Source: Mycobacterium sp. JS623 (GTDB lineage: Bacteria; Actinomycetota; Actinomycetes; Mycobacteriales; Mycobacteriaceae). From it: 64,000 nt of DNA. The stretch lies in assembly GCF_000328565.1 (NCBI RefSeq), contig NC_019966.1, positions 5,828,001-5,892,000 on the forward strand. Reading direction: 5' to 3'. Positions 11,987-21,064 of this stretch are shown here, one piece after another (positions within the stretch are counted from its first letter, which is position 1; every line of letters begins with the position of its first letter). The notes beneath the pieces are model-generated. The model saw only the letters and a list, made by a program, of their open reading frames with translations. It was not told where the DNA came from and did not search any database. The position numbers and the translations under genes were made by a program.

Positions 11987-14900
11987 CGTGCTCCGCTCAG
12001 CCGTTCCGACAGCTGTTGCAACAGTTCGTCCTCGGTGAGCTCGCCGTTGGGCGCGCCGTGCTGGCCGCCAAACTCGGCGAATTCGGCAAGAAGTGCCGCC
12101 AAGTAGTCGGTGAGCGCTTCAACTGTGGGGTAGTCGAACACCACCGAGGTTGGCACCGTCACTCCGATCGTTTCCCCCAGTGCCCGTTGAAGTGTCAGGC
12201 TCATCAGCGAATCCATGCCGAATTGGAAGAAGCCGGTCGATCGATCCAGCGACTGTGGTGAGTCCATGCCCATCACCTCGGCGACTAGCTTGGTTACGTG
12301 ATCCGCTAGCAGTGCGCGCCGTTGCGCCGGGTCGCACGTGCGCAATGCCTCGAGGAACTCCGTGGTCGGGGCCGCGGCGGCGGGCTGGTCTCCTTCCTCT
12401 ACGGGCACGAGGTCGTCGACGATGTGCAGCGGTGCCCGGGTGCGATACGCCGTTGCCAACCGGGACCAGTCGGCGGCGACGATGGTGCATCGGGCTGGCA
12501 CGTGGGGACCGGTGATCAACCGCAATCCCTGGATCGCGACCTCATCAGGCATCGGCTCGAGTCCGGATTCGGAGCTCACCCGTTGCTGTTCGTCGTTCTG
12601 ATTGCTGGCCAGTGATTTCCACAGTCCCCAGTTGATGGCGGTCGCCGGCAGTCCGGCGGCGCGCCGCGCGAAGGCGAAGGTATCAAGGAAGGTGGTCGTT
12701 GCCGCGTAGTGACCGAGCCAGCGCGAGCCGACGAGCCCAGAGATCGAAGAAAACAAAACGAACTGCGTCACTGGCTGATTGAGCGACAGTCGGTGTAACA
12801 GCGACACCACGTCAAGCTTGGGCGCGAACATTGCCGTGACGTCCTCGTCGGTCATGTCGCGCAGAGTCACCGGGCCACCGCCGAAGGCAGCCACGTAGAT
12901 TCCGCCCAGCGGGGCAAAATCGGTGCCGAACCGATCAACCAGCGCGGTCATCGTCGCTTCATCCGACGCGTCCGCGGCGACTGTGGTCAAAGTCGTGCCC
13001 TGTGCCGACAGCGCGGCCGCCAAGTCCTCTAGCCGCGAACCCGGATTGCGGGACACTGCAACAATATTCGCGGCCCCCATGTCAGCCAGCTGCCGAAGGA
13101 GATGCGGCCCGATGTTGCCGGTTGCACCGATGACCAGATGACTGCGCTGCCCATCGAGTTGACCCGACGCCGTCGATGGGGCCGAAAGACTGCGCAGGCG
13201 CGGGACATGTCGCAGGCCGGCGCGGTAGACGACCTGATCCTCCCCGCCGCCACCGAGCGCTTCAGCCAGCAGATACCGGGCGGCCGGCTCCGCCGGTACC
13301 GACTCGTCGATATCAACGACGGCCCCCCACAGTTCAGGATGCTCGAGCGCTAGTGTCCGGCCCAACCCCCACAGCACCGCGTGCGCTGGATTTGCTCGAT
13401 CCCCGGGCGACATCGGTTGAGCGTTGCGTGTCAGCAGGAACAACCGCGGCGGCAAAGCCAACCCGGCTATCGCTGCAGCCACGCTCCTGGCGGCATTGAA
13501 CAGCCGATAACCCAAGCGGGCGTCCATGCCGCCCGATGAGCTTTCCGGAGCGTAGAGTACGTGGGTGACTCCGGCCAAGGCATCGCGCAGCAGCGCGGCC
13601 TGGTCAGCGTGCCCGGACAGCGTCGAGTGCGTCAGCAGCTTGAGCCGGGAGTCGTCGCCGAGTATGCGACCGAGGGCGGCTCCGAGACTGTCCTCGGCGA
13701 CCACCAGCCAGTAGTCGTTGGCGCCGTTGCGTACGGCGCACGGCAGAGGGTGAATTGGCCAACCCAGTTCGCAATACCACTCCGACGGCACGACGCCTAC
13801 GTTCGGTGCGACCGAATCTCTGCCAGTACCAACACTTTCACGCGGAGGCAGTGGCCGCTTGCGAGTGATCCAGTGGTGGCCATGATGCCACGGGGTCGTG
13901 GGCAGCACTGGATGCGGCTCCGGCGGATGCGGTGTGACTGGTGGCTTGGTGGTATGAACGGCGTTGAGACTCGTATGGAAGCTGATGGTGTCGTCGCTGT
14001 CGCGCCATAGGGTGCCGATGCTGTGGTGATGGCCGACCGTTTCCAGCGTTTCGGTGATGGCTTGCGTCAGCATCGGATGAGCGCTGATCTCGATGAAACT
14101 GGTGTGGTGTTGAGCTGCGGCGGTGACGGCGTCGCTGAACCGGACCGGCCTGCGCACGTTGGCCACCCAATAGTCAACGTCCAGCACCGGAACGCGTGCG
14201 GGATCCGCGACCGTGGAAAAGAACTGAATGACAGGTGCTTTGGGTATGAGATCCGCCAATGCGGCACGCAATTCGGGCAGCACCGCGTCCATTAGCGAGG
14301 TGTGCGATGCCACCTCCATGTTGACCCGCCTGGCGAAACGGTTCTGCCGTTGCACGGCGGCGATCGCGTCGTCGACCTGCTTCGGTGGGCCGGCGATCAC
14401 CGTCTGGCGCGGTGAGGCGTAACCCGCCACGCTGACATCGGGATAGTCGCCAAGCAGTGCGGCGGTGGTGGCCGCGTCGAGTTTCAAGAGCGCTACCGCG
14501 CCCTGGCCGGCCAGTCGCGACATCAACCGCGACCGAATGGCGATCATGCGTAACCCCTCGTCCACGCTGAGCGCCTCGGCCACCACCGCCGCTGTCACCT
14601 CCCCCATTGAGTGCCCGATCACGGCATCGGGTTGAACGCCGTAGGACCGCCACAACGCGGTCAGCGCCAGTTGTAACCCCATAGTCACCGGCTGCACCCG
14701 TGCGTCCCCGCTCACCGACTCTCCACTGGTTAGCACCTGTTGCAACGAAAAGCCCACCTGCTCAACGAAAACCGGCTCCAGCTGATCGATTGCCTCCGCG
14801 AACGCCGGCTCATCGACAAGCAGCCGCCGCCCCATACCCGCCCACTGGGCACCCTGCCCGGAATAGACAAACACCGTGCCCGCACCGCAGGGTCCGTCGT

Positions 14901-16758
14901 GTGCAGGCGTCACTCCGTGCACGGAGCGACCCTCGGCGAGTGCTCGCAGGCCCGCCACCGCCTGGGCGCGATCACGGGCACTCACCGTGGCGAATCTGGG
15001 ATGAACGGTGCGGTGGTGGTTGAGCGTGTGGGCAGCGTCGACCAACGGCACGTTCACGCCCTGGCCGGTCATCCAGTCAGCCAGCATCCCGGCAAGAGAC
15101 GCGATTCTCTCTTGGCTCTTGCCCGAAACCAGCAGTGTCGTCACTGCTGAAATCTCGTTCTGGGCAATGCTATCGGTGGTCGGCGCCTGCTCGAGCACCA
15201 CGTGCGCGTTGGTGCCGCCGAATCCGAATGAAGACACGCCGGCGCGGCGCAAGTGTTCGGTTGGGGGCCACTGATGCTGCGCCGCAGCGACTTTCAGCCG
15301 CAATTGACCGAAGGGGATGTGCGGATTGGGCGTCTGGAAATGCAGGCTCGGCGGGATGCTGCCCCGCTCAACCGCCATCACCGCCTTGATGAAACCCGCG
15401 ATACCGGCCGCCGCCTCCAGATGACCCAGGTTCGACTTGATCGACCCGATCAACAGCGGCGAGTCCTCCGCTCGTCCCGGGCCCAGTACGGTTCCCAGGG
15501 CGCGCGCCTCGATCGGATCCCCGAGCAACGTCCCTGTGCCATGCGCCTCGACATAGTCCACTTCTTGCGGCGAAGCGCCCGCGTTGGCGTACGCCGTGCG
15601 CAGTACTGCCATCTGAGCCGCCGGGTTCGGTGCCATCAGCCCGTTGGACCGGCCATCTTGATTGACCGCCGACCCCCGCACCACCGCCAGCACCCGGTCG
15701 CCGTCACGCTGCGCATCTTTGAGCCGCTTGAGGATCGCGACACCGCAACCTTCCCCACGCACGAAACCGTCCGCGCCGGCGTCAAAAGCGTGACAGCGGC
15801 CAGTCGGCGACAACGCACCGGCCTGGTCGAAACCATGGAAGACCGCCGGGGACAGCAGCAGGTTCACGCCGGCGGCGATCGCCAGATTCGCGTCACCGCT
15901 TCGCAGGCTCTGACATGCCAGATGCACCGCGACGAGCGACGACGAACAAGCCGTGTCCACCGCGAAGGACGGTCCCCGCAGATCAAGGAAATACGAGAGC
16001 CGATTGGCGATGATGCTCAGCGCGCCACCCGTGTTGTTCCAGGCATCGACGCCGGGCAAATCAGTCGACGCCAAGAACCCGTACTCACTCACGCATGCCC
16101 CGACGAAGACTCCAGTGTGGGAATGCCGCAGGGAATTCGGCGGCGTCCCGGCGTTTTCCAAGGCCTCCCACGCCACCTCCAACAACAAGCGCTGTTGGGG
16201 ATCCATCTTGGCCGCCTCCCTCGGCAGGATCTCGAAGAACTCCGCGTCGAACAGATCGACGTCACTCAAGAACGAACCCCATCGCGTGGTGTGCGACAGC
16301 ACCGCCGCCACTTGGACCGAGCCGTCGTCAAACGATGCCCACCGATCCCCTGGCACCTTCCCCACAGCCGACCGGCCGTCACAAAGGAACTGCCACAACG
16401 ATTCTGGGCCACTGATGTCACCGGGAAACCGGCAGCCCAAACCAATTACGGCGATCGGTTCATCAAGCATTGCGCCAGCACGGCCAGCCGTCGTCTCGGC
16501 CTGCGATTCCGGTGCAGCACCACTCATGAACTTGGCCAGCGCACTGATCGTCGGGTACTGCCAGAACTCCACCGGGGACACTGGTCGCCCTAGAAGTTCC
16601 GATACTTCACCCGAGAGCGTCACGGCGTCGCGCGATCCCACGCCTAGATCGGTCAAAGGAGCATCGCAGTCGATTTCATCGGGACTGCAACCCACCTTCG
16701 TCACCAAGTAATCGACCAGCCAATGCCGGGCGGCGGCCTCGTCGGGAATCACCGTCAT
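11983..16758 (-). CDS. ppsA: Starter polyketide synthase, ACP-KS-AT-KR-ACP (PpsA-like)
   Basis: The enzyme accepts a fatty acyl group from the neighbouring acyl-AMP ligase on its N-terminal carrier domain and performs the first extension. Domains in 1591 residues: ACP 1-85 with Ser42 in LGVGSRDAV; KS about 100-522 with Cys271, His406 and His446; AT about 628-925 with Ser717 in GHSMGE and VASHTSLMDA; no DH; KR about 1205-1400 with GATGNIG, Ser1337 and Tyr1351; C-terminal ACP about 1480-1560 with Ser1517 in FGMDSLMS. A loading ACP next to a FAAL, with KR as the only reducing domain, is the PpsA layout and predicts a beta-hydroxy product. A longer reading from 16809 exists, but the ATG at 16758 overlaps the ligase stop (ATGA) and starts right at the ACP, so I chose it. 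Confidence 0.93.
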   Translation of the reverse strand: MTVIPDEAAARHWLVDYLVTKVGCSPDEIDCDAPLTDLGVGSRDAVTLSGEVSELLGRPVSPVEFWQYPTISALAKFMSGAAPESQAETTAGRAGAMLDEPIAVIGLGCRFPGDISGPESLWQFLCDGRSAVGKVPGDRWASFDDGSVQVAAVLSHTTRWGSFLSDVDLFDAEFFEILPREAAKMDPQQRLLLEVAWEALENAGTPPNSLRHSHTGVFVGACVSEYGFLASTDLPGVDAWNNTGGALSIIANRLSYFLDLRGPSFAVDTACSSSLVAVHLACQSLRSGDANLAIAAGVNLLLSPAVFHGFDQAGALSPTGRCHAFDAGADGFVRGEGCGVAILKRLKDAQRDGDRVLAVVRGSAVNQDGRSNGLMAPNPAAQMAVLRTAYANAGASPQEVDYVEAHGTGTLLGDPIEARALGTVLGPGRAEDSPLLIGSIKSNLGHLEAAAGIAGFIKAVMAVERGSIPPSLHFQTPNPHIPFGQLRLKVAAAQHQWPPTEHLRRAGVSSFGFGGTNAHVVLEQAPTTDSIAQNEISAVTTLLVSGKSQERIASLAGMLADWMTGQGVNVPLVDAAHTLNHHRTVHPRFATVSARDRAQAVAGLRALAEGRSVHGVTPAHDGPCGAGTVFVYSGQGAQWAGMGRRLLVDEPAFAEAIDQLEPVFVEQVGFSLQQVLTSGESVSGDARVQPVTMGLQLALTALWRSYGVQPDAVIGHSMGEVTAAVVAEALSVDEGLRMIAIRSRLMSRLAGQGAVALLKLDAATTAALLGDYPDVSVAGYASPRQTVIAGPPKQVDDAIAAVQRQNRFARRVNMEVASHTSLMDAVLPELRAALADLIPKAPVIQFFSTVADPARVPVLDVDYWVANVRRPVRFSDAVTAAAQHHTSFIEISAHPMLTQAITETLETVGHHHSIGTLWRDSDDTISFHTSLNAVHTTKPPVTPHPPEPHPVLPTTPWHHGHHWITRKRPLPPRESVGTGRDSVAPNVGVVPSEWYCELGWPIHPLPCAVRNGANDYWLVVAEDSLGAALGRILGDDSRLKLLTHSTLSGHADQAALLRDALAGVTHVLYAPESSSGGMDARLGYRLFNAARSVAAAIAGLALPPRLFLLTRNAQPMSPGDRANPAHAVLWGLGRTLALEHPELWGAVVDIDESVPAEPAARYLLAEALGGGGEDQVVYRAGLRHVPRLRSLSAPSTASGQLDGQRSHLVIGATGNIGPHLLRQLADMGAANIVAVSRNPGSRLEDLAAALSAQGTTLTTVAADASDEATMTALVDRFGTDFAPLGGIYVAAFGGGPVTLRDMTDEDVTAMFAPKLDVVSLLHRLSLNQPVTQFVLFSSISGLVGSRWLGHYAATTTFLDTFAFARRAAGLPATAINWGLWKSLASNQNDEQQRVSSESGLEPMPDEVAIQGLRLITGPHVPARCTIVAADWSRLATAYRTRAPLHIVDDLVPVEEGDQPAAAAPTTEFLEALRTCDPAQRRALLADHVTKLVAEVMGMDSPQSLDRSTGFFQFGMDSLMSLTLQRALGETIGVTVPTSVVFDYPTVEALTDYLAALLAEFAEFGGQHGAPNGELTEDELLQQLSERLSGAR

Positions 16759-18506
16759 GCGCCGACATCCAGTCGTGTGAATCGGTGCTCGCCGTAGCGC
16801 TCCACGCAAGCGGATCGACGCACCTTACCGCTCGTCGTAATGGGAATCGACCCGCGCGACACCAGGACCAGATCTGCGATCCGCACGCCGTGCGCCTTCG
16901 AAACCGCCGATGTCACTGACCGTTTCATTCTGCGGAGCTTTTCCAGAGCGTCCTCATCGGAGTGTGCACGCTGCTTGATCTCAACGATCGCGACCAGACG
17001 CTCACCTTGTTCGCCGGGCAGCGAAATCGCCGCGACACGGCCTCCGGTGATCTCCTGAATGGTCGCTTCGATGTCATCTGGATAGTGGTTGCGTCCGTCG
17101 ACGATCACCAAATCCTTGATTCGGCCAACGATGAACAACTCACCTTCGGAGATGACACCCAAGTCCCCGGTTCGCAGCCACGGTGCCAGCGGCGTACCGG
17201 GCGACGGCTCCACCAAGTGACCGCCGAAGGTGCTCTGCGTGGCTTGTGGGTTTCCCCAGTAGCCGGCGGCGACGTTGTCGCCGTGTATCCAGATTTCGCC
17301 GACTTTCCCAGCCGGATTCTCCACGCATGTCTCGGGATCGACGATCCGCAATGTAGTGGCTCGCGGCGCGCCGTAGCTCACCAACTCCACACCGCTGTCT
17401 GCGTGGCAGCGCTTGGCATGCCCGGCCGACAACTTCTCGTAGTCAAACCAAGCCGTCTCTGGGCGGCGCCCGGGCGGCGACGATGTGACGTACAACGTCG
17501 CTTCAGCCAAGCCGTAGGACGGTAGCAAAGCGGAATCAGGAAGGTTGAAGTGCGAGAACCTCTCAGTGAAGCGTCGGATCGTCGTGGTGTGGATCCGCTC
17601 ACTGCCACTGATGAGGCCCATTACGTCGCCCAAGTCGCGTCCGGCCATGTCTTCGTCGGATGTGCGCCGCGCCGCCAGTTCGAACGCGAAATTAGGTGCA
17701 GCCGTCAAAGATCGCGTGTTGTCGGCCAGCAGCTGCATCCATCGGGCGGGTTTCTGCAGGAACGCCATAGGAGTCGTGACCACGGCGTGAATCCCGGCGG
17801 CGACTGGCGCGAATATCCCGAGAAGCAGGCCCATGTCGTGGTAGAACGGCAGCCACGAAACGGGCGTGGTGTCTGGCGGCGCGGCCTTACCGAACTGCTC
17901 GAAGTAGTCGGAGAACACCTGGTTGAGATTCGCCACGATATTGCTGTGCGTCACCACGACACCGGCCGGCTTACGAGTCGAGCCCGAGGTGTATTGCAGC
18001 AGGGCAACTTTGGCTTCCGCACTTCTGTTTGCGTGCATCGCGGGTCGAGCATCGAGGTCGAGGGCGTCGACCTCGACCAGCGCTGGTGTAGGCCAGCCTT
18101 GCGCATCCCGAGTGGAGGTAACGACGTCATCGACCACACCCGTTGTCGTCAGGATGGCGACGGGCGAACTGTCGCGCAGGGCCGCGGATACGCGTTCGTC
18201 ATGTGTGCCCATCAGCGGCACGGGCAGCGGTACCGCGATGTACCCGGCGTCCATTGCGCCGAGGAAACCGACGACGTAGTCGAGGCCCTGCGGAGCCAGG
18301 ATCGCGACGCGGTCACCGGGTTCGCCGCACGACTCCATTTCTGCTGCCAGCGCCTGCACACGCAGGTAGAGCTGAGACCAGGTGAGGGTTGTGGTGAAGC
18401 CCGCCGGGTCGGTCTCGTAGTCGACGAACGTGAAGGCAGGCGTGTCCGGTCGTTGCCGGGCTCGCTCGCGCAGAGCAGCCGGGATAGACGCTTCGACCAT
18501 CGGCAT
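16755..18506 (-). CDS. fadD26: Long-chain fatty acyl-AMP ligase (FadD26-like FAAL)
   Basis: This ligase activates a fatty acid as acyl-adenylate and passes it to the starter PKS carrier domain instead of to CoA. Motifs of the ANL superfamily are present: LQYTSGSTRKPAG (about 170-182), YGLAEATLYV, RTGDLGVI, DLVIVDGRNHYPDDIEATI and the terminal SGKVRR. With the ATG at 18506 the protein is 583 residues, the length I recall for M. tuberculosis FadD26. An upstream ATG at 18581 is less likely: the 18506 start has GGAAAGG eight bases before it and fits the family N-terminus. It is the first gene of the five-gene PKS operon and overlaps the starter PKS by four bases. The genetic link to a PKS with an N-terminal ACP argues for FAAL rather than acyl-CoA ligase activity. 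Confidence 0.9.
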   Translation of the reverse strand: MPMVEASIPAALRERARQRPDTPAFTFVDYETDPAGFTTTLTWSQLYLRVQALAAEMESCGEPGDRVAILAPQGLDYVVGFLGAMDAGYIAVPLPVPLMGTHDERVSAALRDSSPVAILTTTGVVDDVVTSTRDAQGWPTPALVEVDALDLDARPAMHANRSAEAKVALLQYTSGSTRKPAGVVVTHSNIVANLNQVFSDYFEQFGKAAPPDTTPVSWLPFYHDMGLLLGIFAPVAAGIHAVVTTPMAFLQKPARWMQLLADNTRSLTAAPNFAFELAARRTSDEDMAGRDLGDVMGLISGSERIHTTTIRRFTERFSHFNLPDSALLPSYGLAEATLYVTSSPPGRRPETAWFDYEKLSAGHAKRCHADSGVELVSYGAPRATTLRIVDPETCVENPAGKVGEIWIHGDNVAAGYWGNPQATQSTFGGHLVEPSPGTPLAPWLRTGDLGVISEGELFIVGRIKDLVIVDGRNHYPDDIEATIQEITGGRVAAISLPGEQGERLVAIVEIKQRAHSDEDALEKLRRMKRSVTSAVSKAHGVRIADLVLVSRGSIPITTSGKVRRSACVERYGEHRFTRLDVGA

Positions 18507-19631
18507 GGCAACACCTTTCCGTCCTGAATGGTCGCTATGAGAAACGCACGTTACAACGCGCTGGCGAAGATTTGTCGCCATTTTCTAAATCGGCAGTGGA
18601 TGCATGCACAGCAATTGTCTGCAACCTGAACAGCTAGTAGCAGATCGCCTTTGCGGCCTCAAGTTTCATTTGATCATGAAAAGCTGACGTTGCTGCAGGT
18701 GGTAACCGCCGGAACAGCGAAGGGCGATCCTCTGACGCGTGCGTCGATTCTTTGCTAACTCTGGCCTCTAGCGCCCAGCGCCGCGTCGCGTCCCTACGAC
18801 CTCATGCGCGGGATCAGGTGCGCCGAGGGCAACGACAATCGGTTGCACCGGCTAAGCAGGCCCGCCCGGCGCCGGGTCACACCGGCGCATCGGTGTGCCG
18901 CAGGGGCACTCGAACCAGTCCTACTTCGACGACACGTCACACATCTGCGCAGATGGGTGCACCCTTGCTAGCAATTGGGCAACCGTACCGATGCGGTAGC
19001 ACATCGCTCATCGACTGTTTCTTGGTTGTTCCAGACCCCGTCCGGGAGCTCGTCCACAGAGACCGGCCTTCCCTCCGCCGCCCGTCCCAATTATTGACGG
19101 GGCCGCTGTACGCCCAATGGCCCCCTGTCATTTTCACGTCATTCGTCCCAAGCCTGGGACGGGGCCAATCTTTGCTAAATTGGCACGCCGACGTAGATTG
19201 ACACCCGAGAGGGCACCTCCGCGAGTTGTGGATTGTCACCTGGTAGTCCGGCGCCGCTCTTTAAACGCCGGCCATATGCAGATCGAGTCGCAATCGCATA
19301 TTCCGAGTTTTGTTATTAACGTGAGCGTTTATTCCTGCTATCATAGCAACGTGAATTCCCGATGTTATTGCTTATTGCCGCCACGCTAAATTCGTTGCGC
19401 GGACACTTATTGGGGTTTTTACAATGGCATCCGTGATTCCGGCGCGGCAGCCGCACCCGGACAGATCACCAGATAGCTGAGGATCAGGGTTAAACGCATC
19501 GAACTGAATCGGCGTTCTCGGATGCTGGAGTAGTTGGGGCCACAGGTTCGCGTTGTCGTCACCGGTGCCTGGCGCAAGGCTCGCTCGCCGATCCACTACG
19601 TCTGACATTCGGTATCTGAGGCAGCAGCGCC
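18507..19631. other. Gene-free leader between the PKS operon and tesA
   Basis: About 1.1 kb without a convincing coding region. The open frames present (18937-19239 minus, 19372-19650 minus, several plus-strand ones) have no recognisable motifs or credible starts. The part at about 19290-19385 is clearly richer in A and T than its surroundings. The region should contain the promoter of the fadD26-pps operon. I could not pick a clear -35/-10 pair. Between tesA and fadD26 M. tuberculosis has a small gene (Rv2929); I see no recognisable counterpart here. Confidence 0.6.
19336..19348. promoter_or_regulatory. 13-bp perfect palindrome in the AT-rich leader (possible operator)
   Basis: TGCTAT-C-ATAGCA is a perfect inverted repeat with a one-base centre. 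It sits in the AT-rich patch of the leader, about 830 bases upstream of the acyl-AMP ligase start. The geometry suits a dimeric repressor site, but no regulator is known and a 13-bp match can occur by chance. Confidence 0.3.
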
Positions 19632-19672
19632 GTGCCACACCGGGTGGCACATTTGCCCGCTGAGCGGGGCAA
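19632..19672 (-). terminator. Two consecutive hairpins downstream of tesA
   Basis: Read along the minus strand after the tesA stop, the first hairpin (19653-19672) pairs TTGCCC with GGGCAA. The second (19632-19650) is a perfect GTGCCAC / GTGGCAC stem with a five-base loop. There is no strong U-tract, as is common in mycobacteria. They probably end the tesA transcript before the PKS leader. Confidence 0.5.
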
Positions 19673-19714
19673 GCTATTCCGAATGGGTCCGAATTGACCC
19701 TCGAACGCGTTCAG

Positions 19715-20428
19715 CTATCGGTCAGCGCGCCGCGACATGACCTTCGCTTCGATGTCGGCGACGAGCTCTGACACATGATCTTCGAGGTAGAAGTGATGTC
19801 CGGTAAATACCCGCGCGCTGAACTCTGCCGTCGTGCGATCTGCCCATAGCACAACCTTGTCGTAGGTGGCGACGACATCGTTGTCGCCCAGATACGCAAA
19901 GATCGGACATGACAGCCTCGACTCCGGCGGGCACTGATAGTTGACGATGGCCCGGAAACCTCGCAGTGTGGGCAAGATTTTCGCGGCGAATTCCTCGTTC
20001 TCGAGGAACTCGCGATTCGCACCGGTCATCTCGTTCACCACATCGAGCAGGCCGCGATCAGACTCCGGAATGTACTCATAGCCGCTGCGTCCAGGTGCAG
20101 CACACGCCGACACGAACAGTGCGGAAATCGGTGTCCCCGCCGCTTCGAATCGGCGCGCGACCTCGAAGGCCAACAGGGCGCCCATGCTATGGCCAAAGAA
20201 CGCGACGGTGTCGTCTGAACGATGCGCCGCCGAAAGCATCTGGCACACCTGGCTGGCAAGATTCTCGATGCTGGTCAAGGATGCAACATCGTGCGACCCA
20301 CGCTGTCCTGGATACTGCACCGCTGTGCGTTGGACGTCCTTGGAGAACGCATTCGCGAACGGGACGTAGTACTGCGCCGATCCACCGGCATGCGGAAAGA
20401 TGTAGAGCTTCGGCCTACTTCCGGCCAT
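19715..20428 (-). CDS. tesA: Type II thioesterase (TesA-like)
   Basis: This alpha/beta-hydrolase thioesterase would release the finished chain or remove wrongly primed acyl groups from the Pps carrier domains. It has the family opening KLYIFPHAGG, the nucleophile Ser81 in GHSMG, an acid in GDNDVVA (about 181-187) and His212 in GHHFYLED. I set the start at the ATG at 20428 (237 residues), preceded by a G-rich stretch (GGGGGTG). The frame stays open to a TTG at 20542 with several GTG codons between, so up to 38 more residues are possible. In M. tuberculosis, tesA also lies upstream of fadD26-ppsA-E, and loss of TesA there is reported to affect PDIM, which supports pairing it with this cluster. 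Function is inferred from motifs and location. Confidence 0.85.
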   Translation of the reverse strand: MAGSRPKLYIFPHAGGSAQYYVPFANAFSKDVQRTAVQYPGQRGSHDVASLTSIENLASQVCQMLSAAHRSDDTVAFFGHSMGALLAFEVARRFEAAGTPISALFVSACAAPGRSGYEYIPESDRGLLDVVNEMTGANREFLENEEFAAKILPTLRGFRAIVNYQCPPESRLSCPIFAYLGDNDVVATYDKVVLWADRTTAEFSARVFTGHHFYLEDHVSELVADIEAKVMSRRADR

Positions 20429-20626
20429 CCGGCACCCCCAGACATAGCGGCGCCGACGAGCCGGATCCACGATCGAGCGCGCCAGCACCTCGTTGGTACC
20501 ACGATTCACCCATTTCGGCACCCGAAATAAGGCACAGGCCAACCGATTCCGGCTGGATGCGGATCGGTCGTAGCGCTGCTGGCCAGCCAGCCATCCCTTG
20601 ACCCGCCGGCCGACGTCGCGACATCC

Positions 20627-21036
20627 ATGACGGAGAGCGACAGTGAAATAGACGTCGCGCAGATCGAGTTTCGCACCAATGTGAGCAACTCGAAAGGCGA
20701 CACGTCACAGTTCGGGCCGAAGGCTTCCGGCTACACCTGGGTGTGCACCGACGATGTCAAGCCCACGCACCCCTATCCCGGCGTTGCCGTCAGACTCCTG
20801 TGGAAAGGCGACAACGGGGCCAAGGCCGTCCTCGCCGAGATCGCACAGGGCGCCATCTGGGGTAAAGAAGATCACCACAGCCCGGCCCCGAGGAGGTCTA
20901 CCTGGTGTCCGGCGTGTTCAATGACGGCGTCAACGACTACCCGGCGGGGACTTTTCTGCACGCACCGGCGGGCTCATGGCACATCCCGCAGTCGACTCAT
21001 GGTTGCGTGTTGTTCCTGTTCTACCCCGAAGGTTAG
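20627..21036 (+). pseudogene. Cupin-domain protein (ChrR-like), frameshifted
   Basis: The first frame (MTESDSEIDVAQIEFRTN through about AIWGKEDHH) leads into unrelated sequence. The continuation of a cupin appears one frame earlier from about 20884: GPEEVYLVSGVFNDGV, then YPAGTFLHAPAGSWHIPQS and CVLFLFYPEG, ending at TAG 21034-21036. A one-base deletion near 20880-20890 explains both halves. The sequence resembles the cupin half of ChrR-type anti-sigma or acetylacetone-cleaving cupins; the metal-site residues would be Glu and His in the second frame. It is divergent from tesA. It may be a pseudogene or a base-calling error; read data would decide. Confidence 0.65.
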
Positions 21037-21064
21037 AGGCGTAGCCGACTCGTAGTCTGTCGGG

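Noticed and set aside
16759..16809. Longer start for the starter PKS
   Set aside because: The ATG at 16758 overlaps the ligase stop and begins directly at the ACP; the extra 17 residues look non-homologous.
18937..19239. Possible 100-residue minus-strand gene in the PKS leader
   Set aside because: No recognisable motif, unusual composition and no ribosome site.
19372..19650. Possible 92-residue gene between tesA and the leader
   Set aside because: It overlaps the hairpins after tesA and its translation shows no family resemblance that I can name.
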